NCBI RefSeq assembly: GCF_030433675.1
Contig: NZ_JAROCB010000001.1
Span: 186,001 to 250,000, forward strand
DNA length: 64,000 nucleotides
Direction of reading: 5' to 3'
From: Leifsonia virtsii
GTDB lineage: Bacteria > Actinomycetota > Actinomycetes > Actinomycetales > Microbacteriaceae
In this document: piece by piece, positions 29,538 to 38,842 of the stretch
Layout: each line of letters begins with the position of its first letter
How positions within the stretch are numbered: the stretch's first letter is position 1
The notes under the pieces: generated by a model
Databases searched by the model: none
What the model was told of the DNA's origin: nothing
Seen by the model: only the letters and a program-made list of their open reading frames with translations
Position numbers and translations under genes: made by a program

Positions 29538-31862
29538 ATGACGTCGTTTCATGGCGGCCGGCGCAGACGTCGCCGCGCCAGGACCGCGCTGGCTTTGACC
29601 GTGTGGGCCGTGCTCGGGGTGCTGCTGGCGATCGGCGCGGCGCCGCAGCACGTGTCCCTCGCGGCGGCGATCCCGACCATCGGGTGCGACGCCGACCCGA
29701 ACATCTTCAACACCGGCTACTCGCAGAGCAAGCGAGGCATCGCGGCCGACGGCGCGGTGGAGGAGCGCTGGAGCGTCGCCGCGGGCACGGGCGACCTCGG
29801 GCTGAACTGGGGCTACGCCCCCACGCCGCAGGGTCCGCTGAACCCCTCGCTGCCCGGGACGGTGTCTTACAGCAACGCGTACGTGGGGAAGGTCAACAAC
29901 GCCTGGCTGACCAGCCCCTTCAACAACGCGCAGTGGATCTCGGGGCGCTACGTGCCACCGGCGACCGGCCGCAACCAGAACAGCGACTGGGGGAACTTCT
30001 ACTACCAGTACACCTTCCAACTCGACCCGAAGGTCGACGCCGCCACGTTCCGGCTCGCCATGGACTGGTATGCCGACAACACCGTGCGCGGTGTCTGGGT
30101 CAACGGACGGCTGGCGGCCTCGACGACGCAGAGCCCGTACGACGGCTGGGGTTTCAAGGCGGGGAACCAGGTGAGCACGGTCCTCGGCGGATTCGTCTCC
30201 GGCGCGACGAACACCATCCTGGTCCAGGTGGGCAGCACGTCGAGCGCGGAGGGGTTCATGGCGCAGGTGACGTCGACGGCGCTCTGCCCGACGCTCACGG
30301 TCGCCAAGACGGTGAGCGGAGCGCGCGTCTACGCGGCCGACCAGTTCACCGTCGCGGCGAAGGACGGCGCCGGAGCGACGCTCGCCGCGGCGACGACCAG
30401 CGGCACGGGCGTCAGCGCGAGCGCCGCGACGCGTGTGGCTCCCGGCACGTACACGATCGCCGAGACGCTCGCTCCCGGTTCTCAGGCGGCACCGGAGCAC
30501 TACAACGGCGTCCTCACGTGCGCGGACCGGACGAACCCCGGCACCACGGTCGCGACGAGCGGGGCCTACCCGAGCTGGACGGTCACGATCCCGGTGGGCG
30601 CCCCGCACGACTACCTCTGCACCGTCATGAACGCGGCGAAGTCGTTCTCGGTGAGCAAGACGGTCGAGCCCCCGCCGCCCGCCGTCGTGCATCCGGGCGA
30701 GAAGGTGTCTTACACGGTGGTGGTGAAGAACACCGGCGGCACGGCGTTCAGCGGGGTCGGCGCCGACGTCGCCTCGTTCGTCGACGACCTCTCGCGGGTG
30801 CGCGACGACGCGACGTACAACGGGGACGCGACGGGCGGCGCGGTCCTGAACGGCTCGGTCCTCTCGTGGAAAGGGGCCCTCGCCGTCGGAGCCAGCGCGA
30901 CCATCACCTACTCCGTGACGGTGAATCAGCCGGGCGCGGGCGACGGCGCCCTGGTCAACACCGTGGCCGGCGGTCCGTCGTGCGCCGTCCAGTGCAGCGC
31001 ATCCACCTCGACGTCCGTGCAGTCCTACCTCGTGGAGAAGACGGCTTCGACCGACGCTGCGCTCCCGGGTGACACGGTCCGCTACACGGTGCGAGTGACG
31101 AACACGAGCCGGCTCGATTTCACCGCGGCAGCTCCGGCGACCTTCACCGACGACCTCTCGGACGTGCTGCGGGAGGCGACCTACAACGGCGATGCCACCG
31201 GTGGGGCCGTCTACACGGCTCCCGTGCTGTCGTGGTCGGGTGCGCTGGCCGCGGGCGGAACGGTGACGATCGGCTACTCCGTCACGGTCACGAGTCCCGT
31301 GAAAGGCGACCGGTCGATGGTGAACACCGTCGTGTCGGCGCCCTCCGGAAGCAACTGCTTCCCCGGATCCACCGACCCGCGGTGCACTGCGACCGTCGCG
31401 ATCCGCGTCGGCGACCTCTCCTGGTGGAAGGTGGACGCGACGCCGGGCCGCAATCTGCTTGCCGGATCGGCGTGGCGGCTCGAGCCGACCGGCGGCGGAG
31501 CGGCGGTCGAGCTCGAGGACTGCGCCGCCGCACCGTGCGCCGGCGCCGACGAGGACCCGCTGGCCGGCGAGTTCCGGCTGACCGGGCTGCGGCCGGGGGA
31601 GTATCGGCTCGTCGAGACCCGGGCGCCGGCGGGGTTCCTGCTCCTGACCACTCCCGTCGTCGTCACCGTCACGGCGGACGGTGCCACCGAGCTCGACCCG
31701 ATCGTGAACCACCAGGTGCCGGTGCCCGTCCTGCCGTTCACCGGCGGGGTCGGAGCGGACACGCTGACCCTGGTCGGCGGTGGGTTGCTCATCGCGACCG
31801 CGGCGCTCGCGGCGGTGCGGCCGCTCCGGGCGCTGGTCCGGAGGAGGCGCCGGATGGGCTAG
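29538..31862 (+). CDS. LPxTG cell-wall-anchored protein with DUF11 and Cna-B-like domains
   Basis: This 774-residue surface protein has an arginine-rich N-terminus (8-15) and hydrophobic signal helix (17-34). A large N-terminal domain (about 45-260) has an adhesin-like beta composition. It is followed by an isopeptide/prealbumin-like module, two DUF11 repeats (one starting near VSYTVVVKNTGG, one near VRYTVRVTNTS), and a Cna-B/SpaA-like domain (LTGLRPGEYRLVETRAPAGF). The C-terminus has the sortase signal LPFTG (732-736), a membrane helix and RRRRR. GAGGAG lies five bases before ATG 29538. No sortase gene is in the window. It shares its stop bases with the convergent efeB. Confidence 0.87.
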   Translation: MTSFHGGRRRRRRARTALALTVWAVLGVLLAIGAAPQHVSLAAAIPTIGCDADPNIFNTGYSQSKRGIAADGAVEERWSVAAGTGDLGLNWGYAPTPQGPLNPSLPGTVSYSNAYVGKVNNAWLTSPFNNAQWISGRYVPPATGRNQNSDWGNFYYQYTFQLDPKVDAATFRLAMDWYADNTVRGVWVNGRLAASTTQSPYDGWGFKAGNQVSTVLGGFVSGATNTILVQVGSTSSAEGFMAQVTSTALCPTLTVAKTVSGARVYAADQFTVAAKDGAGATLAAATTSGTGVSASAATRVAPGTYTIAETLAPGSQAAPEHYNGVLTCADRTNPGTTVATSGAYPSWTVTIPVGAPHDYLCTVMNAAKSFSVSKTVEPPPPAVVHPGEKVSYTVVVKNTGGTAFSGVGADVASFVDDLSRVRDDATYNGDATGGAVLNGSVLSWKGALAVGASATITYSVTVNQPGAGDGALVNTVAGGPSCAVQCSASTSTSVQSYLVEKTASTDAALPGDTVRYTVRVTNTSRLDFTAAAPATFTDDLSDVLREATYNGDATGGAVYTAPVLSWSGALAAGGTVTIGYSVTVTSPVKGDRSMVNTVVSAPSGSNCFPGSTDPRCTATVAIRVGDLSWWKVDATPGRNLLAGSAWRLEPTGGGAAVELEDCAAAPCAGADEDPLAGEFRLTGLRPGEYRLVETRAPAGFLLLTTPVVVTVTADGATELDPIVNHQVPVPVLPFTGGVGADTLTLVGGGLLIATAALAAVRPLRALVRRRRRMG

Positions 31863-33196
31863 GCGAACAGGCCCGCGCCGACGTACGACCCTTCGGTGGC
31901 GCCGGGTGGCACGGCGAACACGCCGGAGCCGACGTGGCGGACGTACTCGTTCATCAGGTCGTTGGTCGCGAGGCGCCGCTGGATCGGGATGAACTGCGTG
32001 CGCGGGTCGCGCTGGAACGCGATGAAGAACAGGCCGGCGTTCAGCCGCCCCAGCTCGTCGTTGCCGTCGACGAAGTTGTAGCCGCGGCGCAGCAGCTGGG
32101 CGCCGCCGTTCACGCTGGGATGCGCCAGGCGCACGTGCGAGTCGGGGTCGATCTTCGTGCCGCCGTCCTTCGCGACCGCGAGGAAGTTCGGCTCGGTGAA
32201 CTCGGTCCCTCCGGAGAGCGGCGCGCCCTCGCCCTTGTCCCGCCCGATGATGCGCTCCTGCTCGCCGAGCTGCTGCCGGTCCCAGGTCTCGATGACCATG
32301 CGGATCTTGCGGGCGACGAGGTACGAGCCACCCGCCATCCACCCCGCGCCGTCGCCGGCGGACGCCCACACCTGGTCCTCGACGACCGACTGGTCCTCGG
32401 ACTTGATGTTGGCCGTGCCGTCCTTGAAGCCGAACAGGTTGCGCGGCGTGGTCTGGCTGCGGGAGGTGGAGGAGGTGCGGCCGAAGCCGAGCTGCGACCA
32501 GCGGATCGAAGCCCGGCCGAAAGCGATGCGGGAGAGGTTCCGGATGGCGTGCACGGCGACCTGCGGGTCGTCGCTGCAGGCCTGCACGCACAGGTCGCCG
32601 CCGCTGATCGCCGGGACTAGCGCATCGCCGGCGAACCGCGGAAGGTCGACGAGCGCCTCCGGCCGACGGGACGCGATGCCGAAGCGGTCGGTCCCGTCCG
32701 CGGCGCGGAACAGCGTGGGCCCGAACCCGAAGGTCAGCGTCAGACCGCCCGGCGGCAGGTCGAGCGCCTCCCCGGTGTCGTCCGGCGGAGCGTCGCTCGG
32801 CCCGGAGGCCGGGCCGTACTTCCCGGCGGGCCGGCCCTGCGTCATGCGGGCCGCCGCGACCGTCCAGTCGTGCAGCAGCTCGATCAGGCCGTCGCGGTCG
32901 AGGCCGGGCGCCGCGTCGAAGGCGGCGAAGTGGAGGCGGTCCTGCGCCGGCGTGGTGATGCCGGCCTGGTGCGTGCCGTAGAACGGGTAGGTGGCCGAGT
33001 CGGGCGAGCCTCCGGCGACCGCGCGGTCCACCGCCATGCCTGCGCCGAAGCCCACGAGTCCGGCGCCGACCGTCGCCCCGGCGAGGCCGAGGACGCCGCG
33101 GCGGGAGAGCCCGCGGCCGCGCTCGGCCGGCGCGCCGGAGCGCCCGGCGGCCTCTTCGGCCTCCGGGCGCTCGGCGTCGGGCTGGTGCTGGGTCAC
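31859..33196 (-). CDS. efeB: Dyp-type peroxidase / deferrochelatase EfeB
   Basis: EfeB is a Tat-exported heme peroxidase that works with EfeU and EfeO in iron uptake. It has 445 residues. SRRGVLGLAG with twin arginines 32-33 is the Tat signal. GFKDGTANI is the DyP GxxDG motif, and the HVRLAHPS segment near residue 350 carries candidate heme-ligand histidines. The GTG start follows the efeO stop by seven bases. The TAG stop is the reverse complement of the TAG of the convergent surface-protein gene, within one CTAG. Confidence 0.93.
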   Translation of the reverse strand: MTQHQPDAERPEAEEAAGRSGAPAERGRGLSRRGVLGLAGATVGAGLVGFGAGMAVDRAVAGGSPDSATYPFYGTHQAGITTPAQDRLHFAAFDAAPGLDRDGLIELLHDWTVAAARMTQGRPAGKYGPASGPSDAPPDDTGEALDLPPGGLTLTFGFGPTLFRAADGTDRFGIASRRPEALVDLPRFAGDALVPAISGGDLCVQACSDDPQVAVHAIRNLSRIAFGRASIRWSQLGFGRTSSTSRSQTTPRNLFGFKDGTANIKSEDQSVVEDQVWASAGDGAGWMAGGSYLVARKIRMVIETWDRQQLGEQERIIGRDKGEGAPLSGGTEFTEPNFLAVAKDGGTKIDPDSHVRLAHPSVNGGAQLLRRGYNFVDGNDELGRLNAGLFFIAFQRDPRTQFIPIQRRLATNDLMNEYVRHVGSGVFAVPPGATEGSYVGAGLFA

Positions 33197-33203
33197 GCGA
33201 GCC

Positions 33204-34415
33204 CTACTTGACGACGATCGAGGTCAGCTGGCTGAGCGGCTCGCTGAGTGCGTTGACCTGGTCGGACAGCTCCTTGACCTGCTCGGTCGTGAGCTCGGTG
33301 TACGGGACGAACCCGGTGCCGCTCTTGTAGATCGCGAGCGTCGCCGCGATGGTCTTGAACTCGGAGTCGAGCTTCGTGACGACGCTCTTGCCGGCGCTGC
33401 CCTTGTTCTCCGCGATGTCGCGAACGACCCCGTACGCCACCTGCGCGCCCTCCAGGTTCGCCTGGAAGTCGTCGAGGTCGGTGTGCGAGAACGCCTCCTC
33501 CTCACCGGTGATCTTGGAGCCGGCGACCTCCTCCATCAGGCCGATCGCACCGTTGGAGATCTGGTCGATCGTCAGGCTGAAGTCCTTCGCCCGGACCAGG
33601 TCGTAGAGCTTCTGGGTGTCGGCGACGAGCTTGTCCGCGATCGGGCCGCGCGCCGCGACTCCGGTGGCGGTGTAGCCCGCCGGCGGCCAGAGGTCCTTCT
33701 CGATGCGGTGCCAGCCGGTCCACTCCTGGCCCTGCTCCAGGTCGGCCTCGCGCAGGTCGAGGGCGGGGTCGAGGTCGCCGAACTGCTCGGCGGTCGGCTC
33801 GATGCGCTCGTAGAAGGAGCGGGCCGAGGCGTACTGCGAGCGCGCGGCGGCGTCGTCGCCCGAGGAGTAGGCGGCGGCGAAGGTCTTCGTCGCGGTCAGC
33901 AGCGCGCCGGCCTGGTCGCGGACGTAGCCGGTGTAGTTGGCGACGGCCTGGGCGACCTGCTTGCTCTCGCTCTCCGGCACCTCCTTGGTGTCGCCCGGGG
34001 TCACGGTGAACTTCGCGACGTTGGTCGGCTGCCCGACCATGCCCTTGCGGCAGGCGGAGAAGTAGTCTCCCTCCGCGAGCTGCACGACGTAGTTGACCGT
34101 CGTCCCCGGCCCGATGTTCTCCTTCTCGCCGACGATGCGGAGCTTGTCGGTCGCGAGCAGCTCGAACTCGTTCACGTCCTGGCCCTTGTTGGTCACCTGG
34201 AACGTGATCGGGCCGGCCTTCGCCGTGTCGGTGGAGACGCTGCACTTCGCGTCGTCGAGCGTGACGGCGATGGCCTCGTCGGTGGCGGACGCCTGGTTGG
34301 GGACGCAGCCGCTCAGCGCTGCGGCGAGCGCGGCGGTGCCGGCGATCGAGCCGGCGACGGCGACCAGGCGGCGGCGGACCGGGCGGTTCTGGAGGACCGG
34401 ACGGGCTCGGGGCAT
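33204..34415 (-). CDS. efeO: Iron uptake system component EfeO (lipoprotein)
   Basis: EfeO is the extracytoplasmic iron-binding component of the EfeUOB system. The 403-residue protein has a signal peptide with lipobox LSGC, an N-terminal cupredoxin-like domain (about 40-145) and a C-terminal imelysin/M75-like domain containing GWHRIEKDLW, the HxxE metal motif. ATG 34415 was chosen because the signal peptide starts there; the frame is open further upstream into efeU. It lies between efeU (43-base gap) and efeB (7-base gap). Confidence 0.93.
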   Translation of the reverse strand: MPRARPVLQNRPVRRRLVAVAGSIAGTAALAAALSGCVPNQASATDEAIAVTLDDAKCSVSTDTAKAGPITFQVTNKGQDVNEFELLATDKLRIVGEKENIGPGTTVNYVVQLAEGDYFSACRKGMVGQPTNVAKFTVTPGDTKEVPESESKQVAQAVANYTGYVRDQAGALLTATKTFAAAYSSGDDAAARSQYASARSFYERIEPTAEQFGDLDPALDLREADLEQGQEWTGWHRIEKDLWPPAGYTATGVAARGPIADKLVADTQKLYDLVRAKDFSLTIDQISNGAIGLMEEVAGSKITGEEEAFSHTDLDDFQANLEGAQVAYGVVRDIAENKGSAGKSVVTKLDSEFKTIAATLAIYKSGTGFVPYTELTTEQVKELSDQVNALSEPLSQLTSIVVK

Positions 34416-34458
34416 GGGTGTGCTGTGCTTTCTGTCTCGGGTGGGTGAGGTGGTGCGG

Positions 34459-35322
34459 TCAGGACGCGATCGGCGCGTGCGGCGCCGAGGTCGTGGTCGC
34501 CGCCGGCTTCGTGGGCCGGGCGGAGGCACGGTGCTGACGCACGTAGAAGAAGCCGACGACGGCCAGGTAGCCGACCCACCCTGCGACCTGCAGCAGGGTC
34601 GGGCTGGGGTTGAAGTTGAGGATGCCCGCGGCGACGGTGCCGTACCAGCTGGAGGAGGGGATCGCGCGGCTGATGTCGTAGGCGTGGGCCGCGCCACCCG
34701 GGAGCAGCCCGGCCTCCTGCAGGTCGCCGAGCCCGTAGGCGAACACGCCCGCGGCGACGAGGACGAGGAAAGCGCCCGTCCAGGTGAAGAAGGTGCCGAG
34801 GTTGATCTTGACCATGCCGCGGTAGAGCAGGAAGCCGAGGACGGCCGCGCTGGCGAGGCCGAGGAGCGCGCCGACCGCGGGCTCCCAGCTGCCGCCGGTG
34901 CTCGCGACGGTCGCCCAGACGAACAGCGACGTCTCGATGCCCTCGCGGCCGACGCTCAGCATGGCGAGGAGCACGACGCCCCAGCCGGCGCCGACCAGGG
35001 CCGAGTCGAGGCGGTTGTGGAGGGTGGACTTCATCGTGCGGGCGGTCTTGCCCATCCAGAACACCATCCAGGTGACGAACCCGACCGCGACGAGCGACAG
35101 GGTGCCGCCGAGGATCTCCTGCGCCTGGAAGCTCATGCCGTACGGGCCCCAGGTGAGCACCGCGCCGATGCCGAGCGGCACGACGAGGGCGATGCCGATG
35201 CCGATCCAGAGCTTGGAGAGCACGTCCGTGCGGCCGACCTTCACCACGTAGGCGATGAGGATGGTGACGATCAGGGCCATCTCGAGGCCTTCGCGGAGGC
35301 CGATCAGGTAGTTCGCGAGCAC
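34459..35322 (-). CDS. efeU: Iron permease EfeU (FTR1 family)
   Basis: EfeU is a seven-helix inner-membrane ferric/ferrous iron permease. The protein has 287 residues. Both REXXE iron-ligand motifs are present: REGLE (10-14) and REGIE (126-130). The start was placed at GTG 35322, giving VLANYLIGLREGLEM with GAAGG ten bases upstream; the open frame beyond is not typical of the family. It is first in efeU-efeO-efeB, with an IdeR/DtxR-like box 31 bases upstream. Confidence 0.94.
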   Translation of the reverse strand: MLANYLIGLREGLEMALIVTILIAYVVKVGRTDVLSKLWIGIGIALVVPLGIGAVLTWGPYGMSFQAQEILGGTLSLVAVGFVTWMVFWMGKTARTMKSTLHNRLDSALVGAGWGVVLLAMLSVGREGIETSLFVWATVASTGGSWEPAVGALLGLASAAVLGFLLYRGMVKINLGTFFTWTGAFLVLVAAGVFAYGLGDLQEAGLLPGGAAHAYDISRAIPSSSWYGTVAAGILNFNPSPTLLQVAGWVGYLAVVGFFYVRQHRASARPTKPAATTTSAPHAPIAS

Positions 35323-35352
35323 GGGGGACCTTCGACGGATCGGTGGGTGGGG

Positions 35353-35371
35353 GTTGGTAAGGCTAACCTTA
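35353..35371. promoter_or_regulatory. IdeR/DtxR-type iron box upstream of efeU
   Basis: GTTGGTAAGGCTAACCTTA matches the published consensus TTAGGTTAGGCTAACCTAA at 15 of 19 positions by my alignment, including the core AGGCTAACCT. On the minus strand a TAAGGT hexamer suited to a -10 box lies inside it, so iron-loaded repressor would block efeUOB. Confidence 0.72.
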
Positions 35372-35410
35372 CTCGATCGAGCGTAAAGCACGACACCGAG
35401 AGTGTCTAGA

Positions 35411-35416
35411 TAGGAT
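35411..35416 (+). promoter_or_regulatory. Candidate -10 box (TAGGAT) of a leaderless transcript
   Basis: TAGGAT is followed by GCGAGG and the ATG at 35423, a six-base spacing that places the transcription start at the start codon. Confidence 0.4.
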
Positions 35417-35422
35417 GCGAGG

Positions 35423-35806
35423 ATGCTCAGCCGGATCGTCAGCGCCGTCCTGCTCGTCCTCGCCGGTGCGGTGTTCGGGGCCATCGGAACGGTCGCGCAC
35501 CAGCTGACCGTGACCTGGGGCGTGCCCGTGACGCTCGGGCTGATCGGCTCGCTGCTGGCGTTCACGGCGCTCCTCGTCGGGCTGCGCCTCCTCGGGCAGA
35601 GCCGTCTGCCCGCCCTGCTGGCGGCGCTCGGCGCGATCGCGGTCGTCCTGCTGTTCACCCAGCAGAGCGCGGGCGGCTCGGTGCTGATCCCGAACAACCT
35701 GCTCGGCCAGATCTGGCTCGTCGCGCCGATCCTCATCGCGGCCGTGGTGGTCGCCTGGCCGGATGTGCGCGGCCGGCGGACGGCCGGGCCCGCGAGCGGC
35801 GTCTAA
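35423..35806 (+). CDS. Small four-helix membrane protein, hypothetical
   Basis: This 127-residue protein is almost entirely hydrophobic, with four predicted membrane helices (about 6-25, 33-56, 63-78, 93-112) and a short polar C-terminus. I do not recognise a functional motif; actinobacterial proteins of this kind (possibly DUF6113) often sit beside fdxA. It is divergent from efeU and probably translated from a leaderless mRNA. The next gene, fdxA, starts 40 bases after its stop. Confidence 0.72.
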   Translation: MLSRIVSAVLLVLAGAVFGAIGTVAHQLTVTWGVPVTLGLIGSLLAFTALLVGLRLLGQSRLPALLAALGAIAVVLLFTQQSAGGSVLIPNNLLGQIWLVAPILIAAVVVAWPDVRGRRTAGPASGV

Positions 35807-35846
35807 GCTAGGAGGACAGCTCCTTCGTGAAGGGATCGGATCCACT

Positions 35847-36167
35847 GTGACCTACGTCATCGCTCTCCCGTGTGTCGATGTGAAGGACAGGGCGTGTATC
35901 GACGAATGCCCTGTCGACTGCATCTACGAGGGCGAACGGTCGCTGTACATCCACCCGGACGAGTGCGTGGACTGCGGCGCCTGCGAGCCGGTCTGCCCGG
36001 TCGAGGCGATCTACTACGAGGACGACCTGCCCGAGGAGTGGAAGGACTACTACCGCGCCAACGTGGAGTTCTTCGACGACATCGGCTCGCCCGGCGGCGC
36101 CTCGAAGGTCGGCGTGATCCAGAAGGACCACCCCGTCATCGCCGCGCTCCCGCCCCAGGCGCACTGA
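35847..36167 (+). CDS. fdxA: Seven-iron ferredoxin
   Basis: This is a small electron carrier with one [3Fe-4S] and one [4Fe-4S] cluster. The 106-residue protein has the cysteines C9, C17, C21, C25 and C40, C43, C46, C50 in the arrangement of actinobacterial FdxA. The C-terminal extension after residue 60 is also characteristic. GTG 35847 is the start, with GAAGGGA upstream. dapC begins one base after its stop, an actinobacterial pairing. Confidence 0.95.
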   Translation: MTYVIALPCVDVKDRACIDECPVDCIYEGERSLYIHPDECVDCGACEPVCPVEAIYYEDDLPEEWKDYYRANVEFFDDIGSPGGASKVGVIQKDHPVIAALPPQAH

Positions 36168-36168
36168 C

Positions 36169-37302
36169 GTGGCTCTGCAGGAGCTGCCCGACTACCCGTG
36201 GGACCTGATGGCCCCGTACGCGGAGCGGGCGCGATCCGTCGTGCCGTTCGGCGACGCCTCCGGGATCGTCGACCTGTCGATCGGTTCGCCGGTCGACCCG
36301 ACCCCCGAGCTGATCCGCGACGCGCTCGCGGCCGCGACGGACGCGCACGCCTACCCGCTCACGGTCGGCACGCCGGCCCTGCGCGAGGCCATCGCCGGCT
36401 GGTTCGAGCGCAGGCGGGGCGTGCCGGGTCTGACGGTGGAGAACGTGCTCCCCACGATCGGCTCGAAGGAGCTCGTCGCGCTGCTGCCGTTCCTTCTCGG
36501 TCTGGGGGAGGGCGACGTGGTCGTGCACCCGCGCGCCGCCTACCCGACGTACGCCATCGGCGCCGCCATCGCGGGCGCGACCAGCCTGGCGAGCGACGAC
36601 CCGGCCGAGTGGCCGGAGCGCACCCGCCTGATCTGGCTGAACTCGCCGGGCAACCCCGACGGGCGCATCCTGTCGGTCGACGAGCTCCGGGCCGCCGTCG
36701 CCCGCGCCCGTGAGCTGGGGGCCTACCTGGCGAGCGACGAGTGCTACGCCGAGCTGGGCTGGGACGAGCCGTGGGATGCGGAGCGCGTCCCGAGCGTCCT
36801 CGACCCGCGCGTGATCGGCGACGACCGCCGCAATATCCTCGCCGTCTACTCCCTGAGCAAGCAGTCGAACCTCGCCGGGTACCGCGCGGCGTTCGTCGCC
36901 GGCTGCCGCACGGTGATCGCCCGGCTGGTGAACGTCCGCAAGCACGCGGGCCTCATGCTCCCCGCTCCATTGCAGGCCGCGATGGTGGCGGCGCTCGCCG
37001 ACGACCACCACGTCGCCGAGCAGAAGGAGCGCTACCGCGCCAGGCGGGAGCTGCTGAAGCCGGCGCTCGAGTCGGCGGGGTTCCGGATCGACCGCAGCGA
37101 GGGCGGACTCTACCTGTGGGCGACGGAGGGCCGGGACGCCTGGGAGAGCATCGGGCGGCTGGCCGATCTCGGCATCCTCGCCGGTCCGGGTCACTTCTAC
37201 GGCGTCCACTACCCCGAGCACGTGCGGTTGTCGCTGACCGCGACCGACGAGCGCATCGCCGCCGCCGCGTCCCGGCTGCGAGCGTTTGGAGACTCCCTCT
37301 AA
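36169..37302 (+). CDS. dapC: Succinyldiaminopimelate transaminase
   Basis: This PLP aminotransferase of the lysine/meso-diaminopimelate pathway converts N-succinyl-2-amino-6-ketopimelate to the diamino compound. The protein has 377 residues. YSLSKQSNLAGYR contains the PLP lysine (Lys231), and LNSPGNPDGR is the class I/II aminotransferase NPxG region. The GTG start lies one base after fdxA. The order fdxA-dapC supports this assignment over other aminotransferases. Confidence 0.92.
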   Translation: MALQELPDYPWDLMAPYAERARSVVPFGDASGIVDLSIGSPVDPTPELIRDALAAATDAHAYPLTVGTPALREAIAGWFERRRGVPGLTVENVLPTIGSKELVALLPFLLGLGEGDVVVHPRAAYPTYAIGAAIAGATSLASDDPAEWPERTRLIWLNSPGNPDGRILSVDELRAAVARARELGAYLASDECYAELGWDEPWDAERVPSVLDPRVIGDDRRNILAVYSLSKQSNLAGYRAAFVAGCRTVIARLVNVRKHAGLMLPAPLQAAMVAALADDHHVAEQKERYRARRELLKPALESAGFRIDRSEGGLYLWATEGRDAWESIGRLADLGILAGPGHFYGVHYPEHVRLSLTATDERIAAAASRLRAFGDSL

Positions 37303-37441
37303 CGGGATGTCGCAGCCTTTGCGCGATGCGACAGTTGTCGCCGTCGTTCGTTAGGCTGTACCGGCACGGATTCTTCCGCAGCGTCGCCACGAGCGCCGCT
37401 GCATCCTGATCACCAGCAGGACTATCCCACCAGGAGGCGTT

Positions 37442-38770
37442 GTGAGCGGACTCGGCACCGAGAGCACTGGGACCGAGAAGGCCCAGGCGGAGACGGAGCT
37501 CGCGACCGCCGAGCTCAGGTACCCCGGCGGCGTCGCCGAGTTCCCGATCCGGCCCAGTGTCGACGGGGCGTCGAGCATCGACTTCTCGACGCTGACCAAG
37601 CAGACGGGGCTCACCAGCCTCGACTACGGCTTCGTCAACACCGCCGCGACGCGCTCGTCCATCACGTACATCGACGGCGAGCAGGGCATCCTGCGCTACC
37701 GCGGGTACCCGATCGAGCAGCTGGCCGAGAACTCCACCTTCCTCGAGGTGGCCTGGCTGCTCATCCACGGCGAGCTCCCCACTCCGTCGGAGCTGTCCGA
37801 CTTCGACGAGCGCATCCGCCGGCACACCCTGCTGCACGAGGACCTGCGCCGCTTCTTCGACGCGCTGCCGCACGACGCGCACCCGATGTCGGTGCTCTCG
37901 AGCGCGGTCTCCGCGCTGTCGACCTTCTACCAGGACTCGCTGAGCGTCTCCGATCCGGAGCAGGTGGAGCTCTCCACCATCCGCCTTCTCGCGAAGCTCC
38001 CGGTGATCGCGGCGTACGCCCACAAGAAGAGCCTCGGCCAGGCGTTCCTGTACCCGGACAACTCGCTGAGCTTCGTGGACAACTTCCTGCGCCTGAACTT
38101 CGGCACCCTGGCCGAGCCGTACGAGGTGAACCCGGTGCTGTCGCGGGCGCTGGAGCGGCTGCTCATCCTGCACGAGGACCACGAGCAGAACGCCTCCACC
38201 TCGACCGTCCGCCTCGTCGGCTCGACGCAGGCGAACCTCTTCGCGTCCGTCTCCGCCGGCATCAACGCCCTGTACGGGCCCCTCCACGGCGGCGCGAACG
38301 AGGCCGTGCTCCAGATGCTCGCGGGCATCCGCGACTCGGGCGAGAGCGTCGCCACCTTCGTCGAGCGGGTGAAGAACAAGGAGGCCGGGGTGAAGCTCAT
38401 GGGCTTCGGCCACCGCGTCTACAAGAACTTCGACCCGCGCGCCAAGCTCGTGAAGCAGTCCGCCGACGAGGTGCTCGAGGCCCTCGGCGTGCACGACCCG
38501 CTGCTCGACATCGCGAAGGAGCTGGAGGAGGTCGCGCTCGCCGACCAGTACTTCATCGACCGCAAGCTGTACCCGAACGTCGACTTCTACACGGGCGTCA
38601 TCTACAAGGCGATGGGCTTCCCGACCCGGATGTTCACCGTGCTGTTCGCGATCGGCCGCCTCCCCGGCTGGATCGCCCACTGGCGCGAGATGAACCTCGA
38701 CCCGCAGACCAAGATCGGTCGTCCGCAGCAGCTCTACGTCGGTTCGCCGGAGCGCGACCTCGGGCGCTGA
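37442..38770 (+). CDS. gltA: Citrate synthase
   Basis: Citrate synthase condenses oxaloacetate and acetyl-CoA to citrate, the entry to the TCA cycle. The protein has 442 residues. GPLHGGANE and MGFGHRVYKNFDPR hold the two catalytic histidines, and VDFYTGVIY holds the catalytic aspartate, as in the hexameric type II enzyme. AGGAGG five bases before the GTG at 37442 fixes the start. The first 35 residues form an extra polar leader. The 139-base gap upstream has no clear promoter; a weak GCGACA/TAGGCT pair is visible (37328-37357). Confidence 0.96.
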   Translation: MSGLGTESTGTEKAQAETELATAELRYPGGVAEFPIRPSVDGASSIDFSTLTKQTGLTSLDYGFVNTAATRSSITYIDGEQGILRYRGYPIEQLAENSTFLEVAWLLIHGELPTPSELSDFDERIRRHTLLHEDLRRFFDALPHDAHPMSVLSSAVSALSTFYQDSLSVSDPEQVELSTIRLLAKLPVIAAYAHKKSLGQAFLYPDNSLSFVDNFLRLNFGTLAEPYEVNPVLSRALERLLILHEDHEQNASTSTVRLVGSTQANLFASVSAGINALYGPLHGGANEAVLQMLAGIRDSGESVATFVERVKNKEAGVKLMGFGHRVYKNFDPRAKLVKQSADEVLEALGVHDPLLDIAKELEEVALADQYFIDRKLYPNVDFYTGVIYKAMGFPTRMFTVLFAIGRLPGWIAHWREMNLDPQTKIGRPQQLYVGSPERDLGR

Positions 38771-38842
38771 CTGTCCGGTGGTGCTCAGCGTCATCGGGTA
38801 CAGTCCCACTGACGGTGACCCCCGGCCGGACGGAGAAGCGAC

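Noticed and set aside
28839-32591. A 1250-codon open frame on the minus strand
   Set aside because: It is antisense to the lipoprotein and surface-protein genes and overlaps efeB in another frame; no domain is recognisable.
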